Shown here: positions 8,646 to 19,305 of the stretch, one piece after another
How positions within the stretch are numbered: the first letter of the stretch is position 1
Layout of the letters: each line of letters opens with the position of its first letter
From: JAMQKA01 sp034521835
Lineage (GTDB): Bacteria; Bacteroidota; Rhodothermia; Balneolales; Balneolaceae
Direction: 5' to 3'
DNA: 64,000 nt
NCBI GenBank assembly: GCA_034521835.1
Contig: JAXHMA010000006.1
Coordinates: forward strand, 1,364,001 to 1,428,000
Program-made: the position numbers and the translations under genes
The notes under the pieces: generated by a model
Told to the model about the DNA's origin: nothing
Databases searched by the model: none
Seen by the model: only the letters and a program-made list of their open reading frames with translations

Positions 8646-11600
8646 CTACTGCAGCCTCGAGAGGTACTCTACCAGGTCTACCAGTTCCTGCTGGGTCATG
8701 CTCGCATGCAGATTCTCCGGCATCAGGGATTGCTCTATCTGTTCTCTGGAACTGATTTCTGATTTAGAGTAGGTGCTGGTATACCCCCCCGGAGTTAGTA
8801 ATACAATTTCTGAAGCAGTTTCACTTTGAATGATACCGGTCACTTCGCTTCCATCCTGTAAAGTGAGCGTGTATCCTTCATAACCAAAGCTTATTCCATT
8901 ATTAGGATTAAGTATGGCGTCATACAAACCTTCCTTCGGCAACTTGGCTCCAATCTCGGAGAGAGCCGGCCCAAACTCAGTACCTTGACCGTTTACCTGG
9001 TGACAGATCTGACAAGATTGTTCAAAGATTTCTTTACCCTCTGAGGGAGTTCCTTCCATAGAGACGAGTTCCCTCATTCGGGCCAAGTCAGTTTCTGTTG
9101 ATTGAGTTTCTCCAGTCAGTTCGTTGGCCAACTGGCGTACATCGCCCCGCCACGAGTCAGAGAGACCTTCGGCCGCAGCGGCATGGAGCGATTCCGGTAT
9201 GATGCCGCTTTTAACCAGCTCTACCAAGCGCTGCTCTCCATTCCAAGAATCGCCCAGTGCTTTTACAGCTGCACGGCGCATTTCTACTTCATTATTTTGG
9301 TCAAGGAAGTAAGATTCCAGGATTTCTATGGATCTGGGTGTTGAAGAATTGCCCAGTACCTGAATCACTTTTTGCTTGTTTTCACCATCGTTGCCCTTCA
9401 ATACGGAGGTAATCATCTCCCCGCCGCCATACTCCAGGGATAGTTGAGACGCGCGTATGCCCAGACTACTGTCCGGATAGGTTTGCATGAGGGTGAGCAG
9501 CTCTTCGTTTTGATTTTCCAATTCAAATTTTTCGACAAGATCAAGAAATTCAGGCGTCCCGCGAGCCGCATCCAGTGCCTGTTCCAGCTCCCGCTTTACA
9601 ATCGGTGATACCTGCAATGCTGAACGATCCAACTGTTTAAGAGCCATTATATTGAGCTCTTGCTGGTTTGGAAGGTCTCCTTGTAAAATACTGATTATAT
9701 GTTCTTGTTTATTGGGAGAATCCACTGGAAATGAAACGCTCGAAAATATTTCGGTTTCTCTACAAGTTCTATAGAGGGATTATTTATGATTTGGGCTAGT
9801 TTTGGCAATGCGGCTTCGGCTCTTGAGCGCCATACGATGTCTCGTCCTCCCGGCGTATTCCAGTCAGCCCCCACCTCCTGCTGCCATGCGGAAAAAAACC
9901 TGTCCCACTGGTTGGCGGCTCCTATTCCAAGCGCTTCCAAGTACCATCGATCGGTGCCATCATGTTGTCGGGCCAACTCAACCCACAGCCCCGTTGCTTC
10001 CGGCGATTTATTATTATGCAGCGCGAGGGCCGCCTCCCGGCGAACCTGAGGAGAGGAATCATCAACCAGTTTTTCAACATATGGAATGATATCAACACCC
10101 AGCTGTCGGGCGGCTCTCAGAGCTGTAACTCGAATATCGCTGCTGTCATCATTTATTGCCTGTTCGATATAATCCGGTCCTTTATCCTCTAACTTACTCA
10201 ATAACCAGAGCGCCCGCGCCCGGTACCGCTGATCCTCAGAGTTCCACAAATTGACCAGTGCTTCTTCAGCCTGTTCACCCCAGCTGTGAAGTTTCAGCCA
10301 GGCCCTGGCCCTCATATTCATATTTGGGTTTTTAAGGGCTTCCACGGCAGACTCGGGCGTTGAAAGATCATACTCGGGAATGTTGTAAGGCGTATCCTCC
10401 GGGGCGATACGAAAAATACGTCCGCGTTGCTGATCGCCCATCTGGTGTCCGCCCACGCCAGGATCGTACCAGTCCGCAACAAAAATCGACCCATCTGGTG
10501 CCACCGTTACATCAGATGGCCGGAACCACTGGTCTTTGTCTCCTTGTAAAATATTCTCAATATGAGCGGAATATCCGGCTCCGTCCTTTTCTACCGGATA
10601 CGATCGCACGACGTTGGGACCCGCATCAGCGTGAATCATTTCGTTCTGAAATACCTCCGGCAGCAGTTCTCCTTCATAAAACACAATACCGGTGGGTGAA
10701 CCAGCTCCCGTTTGAAGTAAATTTGGTATAGAACCGGGATCATTTTGATACCAGTGGCGGCTCGGGATATCTTCGGCCATACCGGTGCGACGCGCGCGCC
10801 AACCCGCACCAGTCATTTCATCGGTGTAGCCGTAGTTCCCATATTCCATTACATAATTGATCCGCACCGCTTTGTTGCCGTCGTCGTCATTATCGGACTG
10901 CCAGAGAGTGCCATATGAATCAACGGCTACCTCGTAGTTATTGCGAAAATTATGGGCCAACACTTCTACCTGGCTACCTCCCAGATCGGTACGGAAAACC
11001 ATGCCTTGGCGGTATGGATTTCCTTCATCGGTTATCTCATTTCCATATGGATCTTTAATGATATTACCATCGGAATCTTTCAGAACACCGCCTTCATTTC
11101 CAAAATTAAAATAGAGCTTGCCGTCAGGTCCAAACACAAACGCATGCACGGCGTGGTCATGCTGTTCCCCTTCTATACCACTGAAAAGCACCTCCTTTTC
11201 GTCGGCCTTATCATCACCGTCGGTATCGGTGAATACAAATACATGAGGACTGCGGGAACGTACACCCGGTTATCCAGTACCATAATACCCAGGGCGGCGT
11301 TAATGTCATTGCCCTGGTAGAACACTTTGCTGGTATCAGCCTTGCCATCTTCGTCGGTGTCCTCCAAAATTACAATCCGGTCGCCATCTGGGCGTGTGGG
11401 ATTCTCCGGGTTTAGCTCGGGGCGGTAATTATACCCTTCGGTCACCCACACGCGTCCCTCTGCATCGATATCCATATTTGTTGGATTGACCAGCATATCT
11501 TCTGCCGCGAAGAGCTTGGTTTCCAGCCCATCGCGCGTTTCCAGTCCGGCCAGCGCATATTCTGAGCTACGCTTTTGCTGATCCGAAAATGATTCAAAAT

Positions 11601-11706
11601 CAGTTTGCTCATTCTGCTGACAAGCACTCGATAGCATTATCAGCATAAGAGCTCCCATCAATATATAGCTGTAGTTGTTTATCTCTTTAATAACACATAA
11701 TCCCAT
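8646..11706 (-). CDS. PVC-type membrane-bound dehydrogenase with HEAT repeats and C-terminal haem c domain (two frameshifts)
   Basis: Three overlapping frames (11706-11173, 11191-9695, 9725-8646) form one protein of about 1020 residues. The breaks lie near 11258 and 9731, each fixed by one base. It starts with a lipoprotein signal (LMLIMLSSACQQN). It then has a glucose/sorbosone-dehydrogenase-like beta propeller (RDGLETKLFAAEDMLVNPTN; DVTVAPDGSIFVADWYDPGV), then HEAT-like helical repeats, then a cytochrome c domain with the haem motif CQICH near residue 898 and distal Met candidates (SLMPENLHASM). This architecture is known from Planctomycetes/Verrucomicrobia and Bacteroidota as a putative extracytoplasmic sugar dehydrogenase that passes electrons to haem. 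The substrate is unknown. It is the first gene of a two-gene leftward operon with the Tat isomerase. Confidence 0.82.
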
Positions 11707-12192
11707 TATAGTCCCCGTTTTCGGATAATTTTATTGTCAAATATTATATTTACCAGCTGTGATATCCTTGTTCAATTGATTCTGAAAAATCACAACTCCT
11801 TTCACAAGTTTATCCCATCCGTTGTCCTTCAACCGTATTTGAACGACACTGAATATAGATTTTTCACCCCTGAATTCTAAGGAGCCTGCATCATAATTCA
11901 AAAAAAGGATTCAGCCGTTAAATCCAGCTGTAATAGTTTTTAAAAATAGCTGGTTATGCTATAAATAAGGTGGATTTTCTAATAAATGATTCTTAGAATT
12001 CTACCGAATTTTGATGAGTTCAGGGGGGATTTTCAGGGTAATTTGATCTAACGATCAGCTTATTTATTTTTTTATTTTTAGGCTATGTTTCGTTCATACG
12101 TCCTTCAAAGAAAAAGCGTACATACTCTACATATAGAAAGCTAATTCTGGCTTACATTAATCACGAATAATCATTTAGTAGAATGGGGGAAA
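11707..12192. promoter_or_regulatory. Divergent intergenic region upstream of haem c dehydrogenase and eboA
   Basis: This is 486 bp of AT-rich sequence with no gene. It must contain promoters for both directions. A good ribosome-binding site (GGGGGA) sits about 5 bp before the eboA ATG. No strong inverted repeat was noticed. Confidence 0.4.
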
Positions 12193-13098
12193 ATGACAGA
12201 TTCTCAACTATCAGTTTCTTTTTCTGAACTGCGAAATACCATACTTAACTGGTTAAAGCTACAGCTAGATGAAGAGGGACTTCATTGGCTTACCGAAACC
12301 TCGGATTCCTTAATTCAGGGTGCCGAGGACTGGGAATTTTTCTCCTCTTTCAGTGCCGTACCGCGATATACCGGTAAGGAGCAGCTCACGTTGGATGACC
12401 AGCAAAAGCTAAAAGCCGAAGAAATACGCAAGGGATGGAAGCCGGAATTCTGGAATGTTGACCAGATGGGGCGTACGCTGCTGGTATTAAGCATCGTTGA
12501 TTTAGACAAATCCGATTTTTTGGAGCGCCTGGAAAAAACATTTATCTCCAGTGATATGGGAGAAGCAACCGCCCTTTACCAGGCTCTGCCTGTACTTCCC
12601 TATCCGGAGGAGCATACCGATCGGGCGGCCGAGGGAATCCGCAGCAACATGACCTCAGCATTTAATGCGGTTGCTCACCACAATCCCTATCCCGCCGAAT
12701 ACTTCGACGAAGGCGCCTGGAACCAGATGGTGCTGAAAGCGCTGTTTGTGCAGAGTCCGTTGTATAAAATTCAGGGCATCGATCTTCGGGTTAACCAGGA
12801 GCTGGCCAATATGCTGGTTGATTACGCGCACGAACGATGGGCAGCCGGTCGTTCGGTTTCGCCCGAACTATGGCGCCCCGTGGGACCGTTTGCATCTGGC
12901 AAAGTAATTAAGGACTTGAAAAAAGTGCTGGACAATTCTGACAAGCTGCAGCAGCAGGCTGCGGTATTAGCACTCTCGGCCAGCTCGGATGATGAGGCCC
13001 AGGAACTGGTTAAAGCGCATCAATCCATATTGGATAAAATTATGGAGAAAAATATCACGTGGGATGATATTGGTAAAAAATCTGAGAAATACCGATAA
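12193..13098 (+). CDS. eboA: EboA family protein
   Basis: This is a 301-residue protein with the conserved EboA C-terminal half: WNQMVLKALFVQSPLYKIQG, NQELANMLVDYAHERWAAGR and SPELWRPVGPF. No signal peptide or membrane segment is seen, so it is probably cytoplasmic. EboA is the first gene of the ebo cluster (eboABCDEF) and has no established biochemical activity. In some bacteria the cluster is needed to move aromatic precursor metabolites such as the scytonemin monomer to the periplasm. It is followed by eboB after 95 bp. The rest of the cluster (eboD, eboE) lies about 10 kb to the left on the other strand. Confidence 0.85.
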   Translation: MTDSQLSVSFSELRNTILNWLKLQLDEEGLHWLTETSDSLIQGAEDWEFFSSFSAVPRYTGKEQLTLDDQQKLKAEEIRKGWKPEFWNVDQMGRTLLVLSIVDLDKSDFLERLEKTFISSDMGEATALYQALPVLPYPEEHTDRAAEGIRSNMTSAFNAVAHHNPYPAEYFDEGAWNQMVLKALFVQSPLYKIQGIDLRVNQELANMLVDYAHERWAAGRSVSPELWRPVGPFASGKVIKDLKKVLDNSDKLQQQAAVLALSASSDDEAQELVKAHQSILDKIMEKNITWDDIGKKSEKYR

Positions 13099-13193
13099 CA
13101 TAGACTTCCCATTGTTTCTATTTACTTATACGAAATTTAAAAAAACTGGGAATGGGTTGCCCAGCAAAAATATCAATTTAAATACGTTTTATT

Positions 13194-14128
13194 ATGTCTT
13201 TTGACGATATGATGTTTATAGATCCGCATGTGCACATGATTTCCCGAACCACCGACGATTACGAGGCAATGCGCCGCGGAGGGGTGGTGGCCTTAATAGA
13301 GCCCGCCTTCTGGATCGGACAACCGCGCACCAATGCCGGCTCCATGCTCGATTATTTTAGCATGATTGTCGGATGGGAACGGTTTCGTGCCAAGCAATTT
13401 GGCATTCAGCATTACTGCACAATTGGGCTCAATGCCAAGGAGGCCAACAACCAGGAGCTGGCAGAAAAAACGATGGACTTAATCCCGCGCTACGCCAGTA
13501 AAGAAGGGGTAGTGGCCATTGGTGAGATTGGCTACGACGACATGACAGAACTGGAGGAACACTACTTTCATGAACAGCTGGAACTGGCAAAAAAGATGAA
13601 CATGCTGGTACTGGTGCACACGCCCCATCGCAACAAGAAGCAGGGTACGATCCGAAGCATGGATCTTTGCGAAGAACATGGGCTGGAACCGTCCAAAGTG
13701 ATTATTGATCATAATAATGAAGAAACCGTTGAGGATGTGCTGGACCGGGGCACTGGACCGCATTTACAATTTATCCCGGCACCAAGATGGGCAACGAACG
13801 GATGGTGGAGATCGTCAAGGAATATGGCTCTGAACGCATTTTCATTGACAGCGCGGCAGACTGGGGACGAAGTGATCCACTTGGAGTTCCCAAAACTGCC
13901 AAACTGATGCTGCAGCGCGGTATTTCGGAGGATGATGTCAAAAAAGTATGCTACCAGAATGCGCTGGATGCCTACAAGCAGAGCGGCCAGATGAAGGAGG
14001 AAGACTGGCTGGAGCGCTCCAAAATTGATCAGAGCCAAACCTTCAGCGGTAACTCCATTCTGCGCGGAGGGCGTGAGCCGTTTATTGAGGAGGAAGAACC
14101 GAGCAAAGACGATCTAATCATCGAATAA
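13194..14128 (+). CDS. eboB: EboB, TatD-family metal-dependent hydrolase (frameshifted near 13748)
   Basis: The N-terminus MSFDDMMFIDPHVHMISR carries the amidohydrolase HxH motif. Further metal-site stretches are AIGEIGYDDMTELEE, LVHTPHRNKKQG and KVIIDHNNEETVEDVLDRG. The frame derails at 13748, where four G are read where five are expected. With the extra G it continues GHWTAFTIYPGTKMGNERMV through FIDSAADWGRSDPLGVPK to 14128, about 311 residues. EboB is the TatD-like hydrolase of the ebo cluster, and its substrate is unknown. It sits 70 bp before eboC. Confidence 0.85.
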
Positions 14129-14198
14129 TTACCATTCTTATTGAATCCGTAAAAGGAAGTGGTAATCAAGTCGTGCAACCAGCTTAATTCATATACTA

Positions 14199-15136
14199 TT
14201 GGCAATTTCTGACAACCCGTCCGATCACTCACTTGGCACTAAAATACCGGCATTGCTGGAAGTGATGCGGCCGGCCAATATCGTCACCGCCTTTGCTGAT
14301 ATCCTGGCCGGATTTGCTATCGCAGGCGGTGCCATTTCTCTGGTGGGCAGCAGTATGCCTTCGATTAGCCCGGAAGGCTTGGGATGGCTACTGCTCTCTA
14401 CCTTTGGTCTCTATGGCGGCGGGGTTGTTTTTAACGACTATTTTGATGCTGATCTCGATGCTGAAGAGCGACCTGAGCGACCTATTCCCAGCGGCCGTAT
14501 CTCTCCGGGGTCAGTTGCTTTGCTAGGTTCTCTACTTCTCCTTTTGGGAATCGTGAGTGCATTTCAGGTTAATGCCTACAGCCTCGTTTTAGCCATACTC
14601 ATTGCCGGGGGATCACTGGTATATGACAAGTGGGCCAAGCATTCCAAACTCTGGGGACCGCTTCTTATGGGTCTGCTCCGGGGATGGAACCTGTTGCTGG
14701 GCTGCAGCATTGTGCCTATTACCATTCTGCTTGATTGGTATCTGCCAGTTATTCCTATCGCTTACATTGGTGCTATCACACTTATAAGCCAAGGTGAAGT
14801 ACATGGTGGCACACAAAAAACGGGTTTCACATCTATGGCTATTATCGGATTAATCATCGGTGGTCTTTTATCGCTGGGGCTGCAGCCTTCGTATAATCTT
14901 ATGATGGCCCTGCCCTTCATCATCATTTTTGGTATTACAGTATTGCCCCCTTCCTTAAAGCCGCTTTTAATCCAAACCCGGAATTTATAGGTCGGGCTGT
15001 AAAACGAGGAGTGTTATCTCTCATATTGCTCAACAGCGCCCTCGCTGCTGGATTTGGAGGGTTGCTTCTCGGCATAATTGTAGTAGTGTTGTTACCTATC
15101 TCAATTGGACTGGCCAAACTGTTTGCTGTTACATAA
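14199..15136 (+). CDS. eboC: EboC, UbiA-like prenyltransferase (TTG start, frameshifted near 14950)
   Basis: Translation appears to begin at TTG 14199 (MAISDNPSDHSLGTKIPALL). This is a multi-pass membrane protein of the UbiA family. The first Asp-rich motif is FNDYFDADLDAEERPERPIP, and the second region is SLVYDKWAKHSKLWG. The frame fails in a run of five C near 14946; six C continue it as FLKAAFNPNPEFIGRAVKRG with a last membrane helix to 15136, about 312 residues. EboC is the UbiA-like member of the ebo cluster and may attach or handle a lipid or prenyl group during metabolite export, which is inference. It ends the rightward eboABC block. Confidence 0.85.
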
Positions 15137-15151
15137 GATCTCATCTGCCAT

Positions 15152-15188
15152 AAAAAAGTCCGATCCACAAATAGGCAGATCGGACTTT
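15152..15188 (-). terminator. Rho-independent terminator between convergent operons
   Basis: The 11-bp stem AAAGTCCGATC / GATCGGACTTT encloses a 12-base loop. On the minus strand it is followed by a run of six T, so it best serves the leftward operon ending at 15224. It also lies just past the eboC stop and may act in both directions. Confidence 0.8.
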
Positions 15189-15223
15189 GGAGAATTGTAA
15201 AGTAGAGAGTTTTTAATATCGGA

Positions 15224-17302
15224 TTACTCCGTCACTGTCATGGTTCCCTGCATCGTCTGCCAATGCCCCGAGAAGGTACAAACGTAGGGATAATCATCAG
15301 GCTGCCCAGGTGCCGTGAAAAAGATTGATTCTGACTCCCCCACTTCCAGAAGGCTTGTGAAATAGAGTACATTTTCGGAATCAGGCACATAGCCTCGCTG
15401 TGGACCCTGGAGTCCCATATTCATGGCATTTTGGGCTACTGTTTCCAGCTGGTCCGGTTTAACAATCAGCAGGTTGTGCATCAGGTCGGTTGGGTTGTTG
15501 AAAATCAGTTTCACCTTACTGCCCGCTTGTACCTCGAAATCAGTGACGTCAAACTGCATGGGGGATTCAGCAGAAATGGTAATTACCTCGTCGGGACCGT
15601 CAGTCCAAGATTCCGGCAATTCAGTCTGGTGCTTCTGCGGATCAAACAGTGACTCATCCTCTTGCTGCTGAGTGGTCGTACTTTCTTCGGTATCTGAAAC
15701 AGCCATCGGCTCACCTTCCGGAATATTTTTCATCGTGTAATATCCCACAGAATGCAGCAGTGGATAGCCTGTCGCTTCTTCAGTGACGCCCTCTGCTTTA
15801 ATCTCATGGATATATCCTTCGCGAATGTTATCCACTACCAGCCGTGCCGAAAGACCATCATCTGCAACTTCAACGTGGGTTACGGGTGCAGGTTCTTGAT
15901 TAATGATATCGCTGCCATAGGTTGAATGGTATTTGTAGGTAAATCCGGTAATCTCGTAAGAATCAGGATTGCCCGCTGTTTCAGGATCTACCGGTTTGGT
16001 AAAGGTCAATTCAAAACCATCGGGTCTGGCGTGAATTTCTTTAATTTCGAACGGAGTTTCACCACTCCAAACCAGTTGTTGTAGTCCATATAGCTCGGGA
16101 CCGGTAGAACTCCAGCCGCGGCTGGTCATCCCAACAAACATGGAATGGTCGCTGCCCCAGCTCATACGCAACACGCCCGATTCGAATCCTTGTTTAAAAG
16201 GAAATACAACACCTTGGTATTCACCGTTTACTTTTTCCTGAAACACGCGCATCACTTTACTTTGCCCCTGGTCACCCACAAATAACTGACCCTCAAAAGG
16301 TCCGAATTCTCCACCGGTATCATCCAGTAAAAATCCGGAGGTTGAGATCCCCATCACACCGTGGGGAAACCAAACAGATGGTGTTTTAAGCTCAGGTATA
16401 TTCTCGGCTACCACATGCATGGGATCACCGGTATCGGGAATATTCTCTGGATTGAGTGAAATCGGGGATCCCGGTTCATCCGACCATTTGAGACCTTCTG
16501 GATTTCCTGCAAAATCTCCTTCTTCCAGATGAGTAATATTTCCTGATCCGACCCAGTCACCCTGATTTTCGGAGTAAAACAGGTCGCCCTCAGCATTATA
16601 CGCGAACCCGGCCGGAGATCTAAGCCCGGTAGCTATCGGGGTAACCTCTCCTTCCGGAGAAATCCGCAGCAGCCATCCATCCCACTTTGAGAGGCTGGCG
16701 CCGTGACCAATCCACGCCAGGTTTACGGTAACAAGCATATCTCCATCGGGCGTAAACTTTGGCCCATAAAAATATTCATGATAATTTCCTGAAACCGGCC
16801 GATTCCAGACTGTTTTGTATTCATCTGCGCGACCGTCATCATTTGTATCAGTCAAGCGGGTGATTTCGGTGCGCTGGGTCACGTAGATCGAACCATCTCG
16901 ATAGGTCAGACCCAGTGGCTCATGCATGCCTTCCGCAAAAAGATTAAACTCCGGTTCACCATCATTTTCGTAGACATTTTCGATGATCCAGACTTCTCCT
17001 CGGCGGGTACAGACGGCCAAATTTCCGTCCGGGAGCACGTCCATGCCGCCCACTTCCAGCATAATACCGTCAGGAATCGGAATATCGACGATTTCATAAT
17101 AATCAGATACCGTGGGGATATCGTTTTGGGCGCTGCTCACATGGGGTGCTAAAAAGAGCAGTAAAATTCCGGCAAGTGCTACTAGCCAGCGATTCGCTTT
17201 TCCATATACGTTGTTCTTCACTTCAAAAACCTCAGATTTTTTTCTATTTACGGTCGCCATCATGGTGTGATTTTTCATGTTCCGCTTACCAAATAATTTC
17301 AT
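15224..17302 (-). CDS. Exported beta-propeller (sorbosone dehydrogenase-like) protein with C-terminal azurin-like copper domain
   Basis: This is a 692-residue protein. A long N-terminal leader holds a signal peptide (LVALAGILLLFLAPHVSSAQ). The main part resembles PQQ-type glucose/sorbosone dehydrogenases and PVC-type propellers (GGMDVLPDGNLAVCTRRGEV; ATGLRSPAGFAYNAEGDLFY). The last 100 residues form a cupredoxin: LMHNLLIV supplies a His, and YVCTFSGHWQTMQG supplies Cys, His and Met with the C-x4-H-x3-M spacing of azurin. The copper site could accept electrons from an upstream dehydrogenase reaction. Its start overlaps the stop of the upstream DUF1080 gene by 17 bp, so the two are coupled. It is the last gene of the operon and is followed by a strong terminator. 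Confidence 0.82.
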   Translation of the reverse strand: MKLFGKRNMKNHTMMATVNRKKSEVFEVKNNVYGKANRWLVALAGILLLFLAPHVSSAQNDIPTVSDYYEIVDIPIPDGIMLEVGGMDVLPDGNLAVCTRRGEVWIIENVYENDGEPEFNLFAEGMHEPLGLTYRDGSIYVTQRTEITRLTDTNDDGRADEYKTVWNRPVSGNYHEYFYGPKFTPDGDMLVTVNLAWIGHGASLSKWDGWLLRISPEGEVTPIATGLRSPAGFAYNAEGDLFYSENQGDWVGSGNITHLEEGDFAGNPEGLKWSDEPGSPISLNPENIPDTGDPMHVVAENIPELKTPSVWFPHGVMGISTSGFLLDDTGGEFGPFEGQLFVGDQGQSKVMRVFQEKVNGEYQGVVFPFKQGFESGVLRMSWGSDHSMFVGMTSRGWSSTGPELYGLQQLVWSGETPFEIKEIHARPDGFELTFTKPVDPETAGNPDSYEITGFTYKYHSTYGSDIINQEPAPVTHVEVADDGLSARLVVDNIREGYIHEIKAEGVTEEATGYPLLHSVGYYTMKNIPEGEPMAVSDTEESTTTQQQEDESLFDPQKHQTELPESWTDGPDEVITISAESPMQFDVTDFEVQAGSKVKLIFNNPTDLMHNLLIVKPDQLETVAQNAMNMGLQGPQRGYVPDSENVLYFTSLLEVGESESIFFTAPGQPDDYPYVCTFSGHWQTMQGTMTVTE

Positions 17303-19196
17303 AGGTCACCTCCCCATCGGTTTGATCTTGCAGGATAGGGACTCGCAGATTGTACCCGTTTTCATTCTCTACGATTTGAGGTTCAGCGCCACCTGCATTT
17401 ACCACACTCAGATAGTAGGTACGGTCATCCACCACATATTCACCACCGCCATGGATGATCTCCTCACCTGAGGCCAACTGCAGCCACAGGTTTTCTTTGG
17501 TCTCAGGTGCATTGTAGCTGATGGTTCTACGCAGTTTGCGTACATCTGTCTGTCCCACTAATTGATCATGGATAGTCACCTCTCCCATCGAGTAGTTGAA
17601 GATCGGCCAGCCGTTTTCGGGGATCGTATACCCTTCAATTTCCAGCTGATCCCATGAAATGGAGTCGGGCCATGCCTCGCCGCCATTTAATTGAGCAGCC
17701 GCGGGATATCCCTCAAAGGTAATCGGTGGACCGGCAGGCTTGGTTATCTGCGGCTGACCTCGGTCGATCCACATTTCATTGGCATTTACAAAAGGACCTT
17801 CCCAGGCGTGCAGGAGTGCGGCCTGCCCCATATCATAATTAAAGTTGATACCGTTGGTCCCTCCTACATTTACTACATGCGTTCGTTTTGAGCCTTGGTG
17901 CATGGCAAATGACCGAAGCACTTTCACGCGATCTTCAACTCCTACTATCAGGTCCTCGAGCTCACGTCCGCCGCCCGGTACGGAAGCAGAACTATGCAGT
18001 TTTTGAAGACGCAGCTGTGGACCTTCAGCAAAAAGGGAGAGCCCCCAGTACCAGTTGTTGGGATGCTTGAGATATTCCAGCGTAAAGCTATGATCACCAC
18101 TCTCCAGTTCAATCGTCTCGGATTCCAGCTGGTGCATGCGGTGGATCTCATTTTGATCGACGATCGGTTGTCCATCAATATTCATGCGAACCATACCGGC
18201 GTTGCGGAGTTTAAAAAGATACGTGCCGCTGTTCGGGGCGTTCAGCGTGCCCGTGTATCGCAGCGCATATTGATCATCACGCGAGATAATATTGCCGGCC
18301 AAAGAATCTGTCGTACCTGTTTCTTCGGGATCCATTGACGTAAAATCGGGTAACTGATCAAATTCGCCGGGATAATATTCGTAACTCAGATCAGTAATAG
18401 ATATGCTTTTCTTGTCATATCGTTTGTATTCAATGTTTCTCACCGCTACCGGACCGTGATCACCCTGGATCATCAATGGACCGGTGGGTTGCTCATCGGT
18501 AAAAGGGGCAGCGCGTGTGGGACCGGTAATCTCCACATTTTCCTGGACGAGCGCGCCGTTCAGCCAGACCTCTTCGAATCTTGCATTTTGCACTTTATTG
18601 CCCTGTTCATCAAACTCCGGGCCCGAAAAAAGAATTTTATAATGTTGCCAAAGTCCCGGGGCACGGGCTGCATTCATTAGCGGTGGATGTCCCTCATAGC
18701 CTTTCTGACCTTCTGGTTGGGAATCATCCCAGCGCTGGTAGATTCCGCCGACATCACTAAACTGTAGTTCTTGTACACCCCAGCTGTCCAGCAGTTGTAC
18801 TTCATAACGTCCCATCATATAAATACCCGAATTGGATCCATTTGGCATTAAAAAATCAAGCTCCAGTTCAAGGTCACCATGCTCCCAACTTGTAAACAGG
18901 TGATCGTTATTCTCATCCGTGGGAATGTTTACCAGGACCCCTGTACCCTCCCGGGCTTGGAGATCATGTTCGATCTGGCGATCGCTTTCTACTCCGCCGG
19001 CTACCTGCCAGTTACCCGAAACCGATTGAAAAGACTCAAGGTTACTGAGATCAACCTGATTCATGGACAATGTTTCCATATCCTGTTCCGGCTGCTCGGT
19101 TTCACCGCCGCACGATTGTATAAATGGCAATAGCAGGAGTACTCCCCAAAGCCATAAAACATTAAAACGCATATTTCCGGACAATTTCTTTTGCAT
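17286..19196 (-). CDS. Lipoprotein with DUF1080 (3-keto-disaccharide hydrolase/GH16-like) and PA14 domains
   Basis: The frame is open from 19256, but the best start is ATG 19196 (MQKKLSGNMRFNVLWLWGVL), which gives a lipoprotein signal ending LLPFIQSCGG and about 636 residues. The DUF1080 beta-sandwich covers roughly residues 55-230 (LFTSWEHGDLELELDFLMPN, SGIYMMGRYEVQLLDSWG). A PA14-like domain follows around 285-375 (YALRYTGTLNAPNSGTYLFK). The C-terminal third is unassigned. DUF1080 proteins include 3-keto-disaccharide hydrolases, so a role in cleaving oxidised sugars outside the cell is plausible. It lies 109 bp after the RnfD-like gene and overlaps the copper-domain gene. Confidence 0.8.
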   Translation of the reverse strand: MQKKLSGNMRFNVLWLWGVLLLLPFIQSCGGETEQPEQDMETLSMNQVDLSNLESFQSVSGNWQVAGGVESDRQIEHDLQAREGTGVLVNIPTDENNDHLFTSWEHGDLELELDFLMPNGSNSGIYMMGRYEVQLLDSWGVQELQFSDVGGIYQRWDDSQPEGQKGYEGHPPLMNAARAPGLWQHYKILFSGPEFDEQGNKVQNARFEEVWLNGALVQENVEITGPTRAAPFTDEQPTGPLMIQGDHGPVAVRNIEYKRYDKKSISITDLSYEYYPGEFDQLPDFTSMDPEETGTTDSLAGNIISRDDQYALRYTGTLNAPNSGTYLFKLRNAGMVRMNIDGQPIVDQNEIHRMHQLESETIELESGDHSFTLEYLKHPNNWYWGLSLFAEGPQLRLQKLHSSASVPGGGRELEDLIVGVEDRVKVLRSFAMHQGSKRTHVVNVGGTNGINFNYDMGQAALLHAWEGPFVNANEMWIDRGQPQITKPAGPPITFEGYPAAAQLNGGEAWPDSISWDQLEIEGYTIPENGWPIFNYSMGEVTIHDQLVGQTDVRKLRRTISYNAPETKENLWLQLASGEEIIHGGGEYVVDDRTYYLSVVNAGGAEPQIVENENGYNLRVPILQDQTDGEVTYEIIW

Positions 19197-19305
19197 AGAT
19201 ATTCCTCGAAATTTAAAAAAGGATGATAGTGATAAGTAGTTATGTAATAAATTCATCTCGTCTTTTGTTCGTATCCCCGTTCCAAATCCCTGCCGTTATA
19301 GTAAA

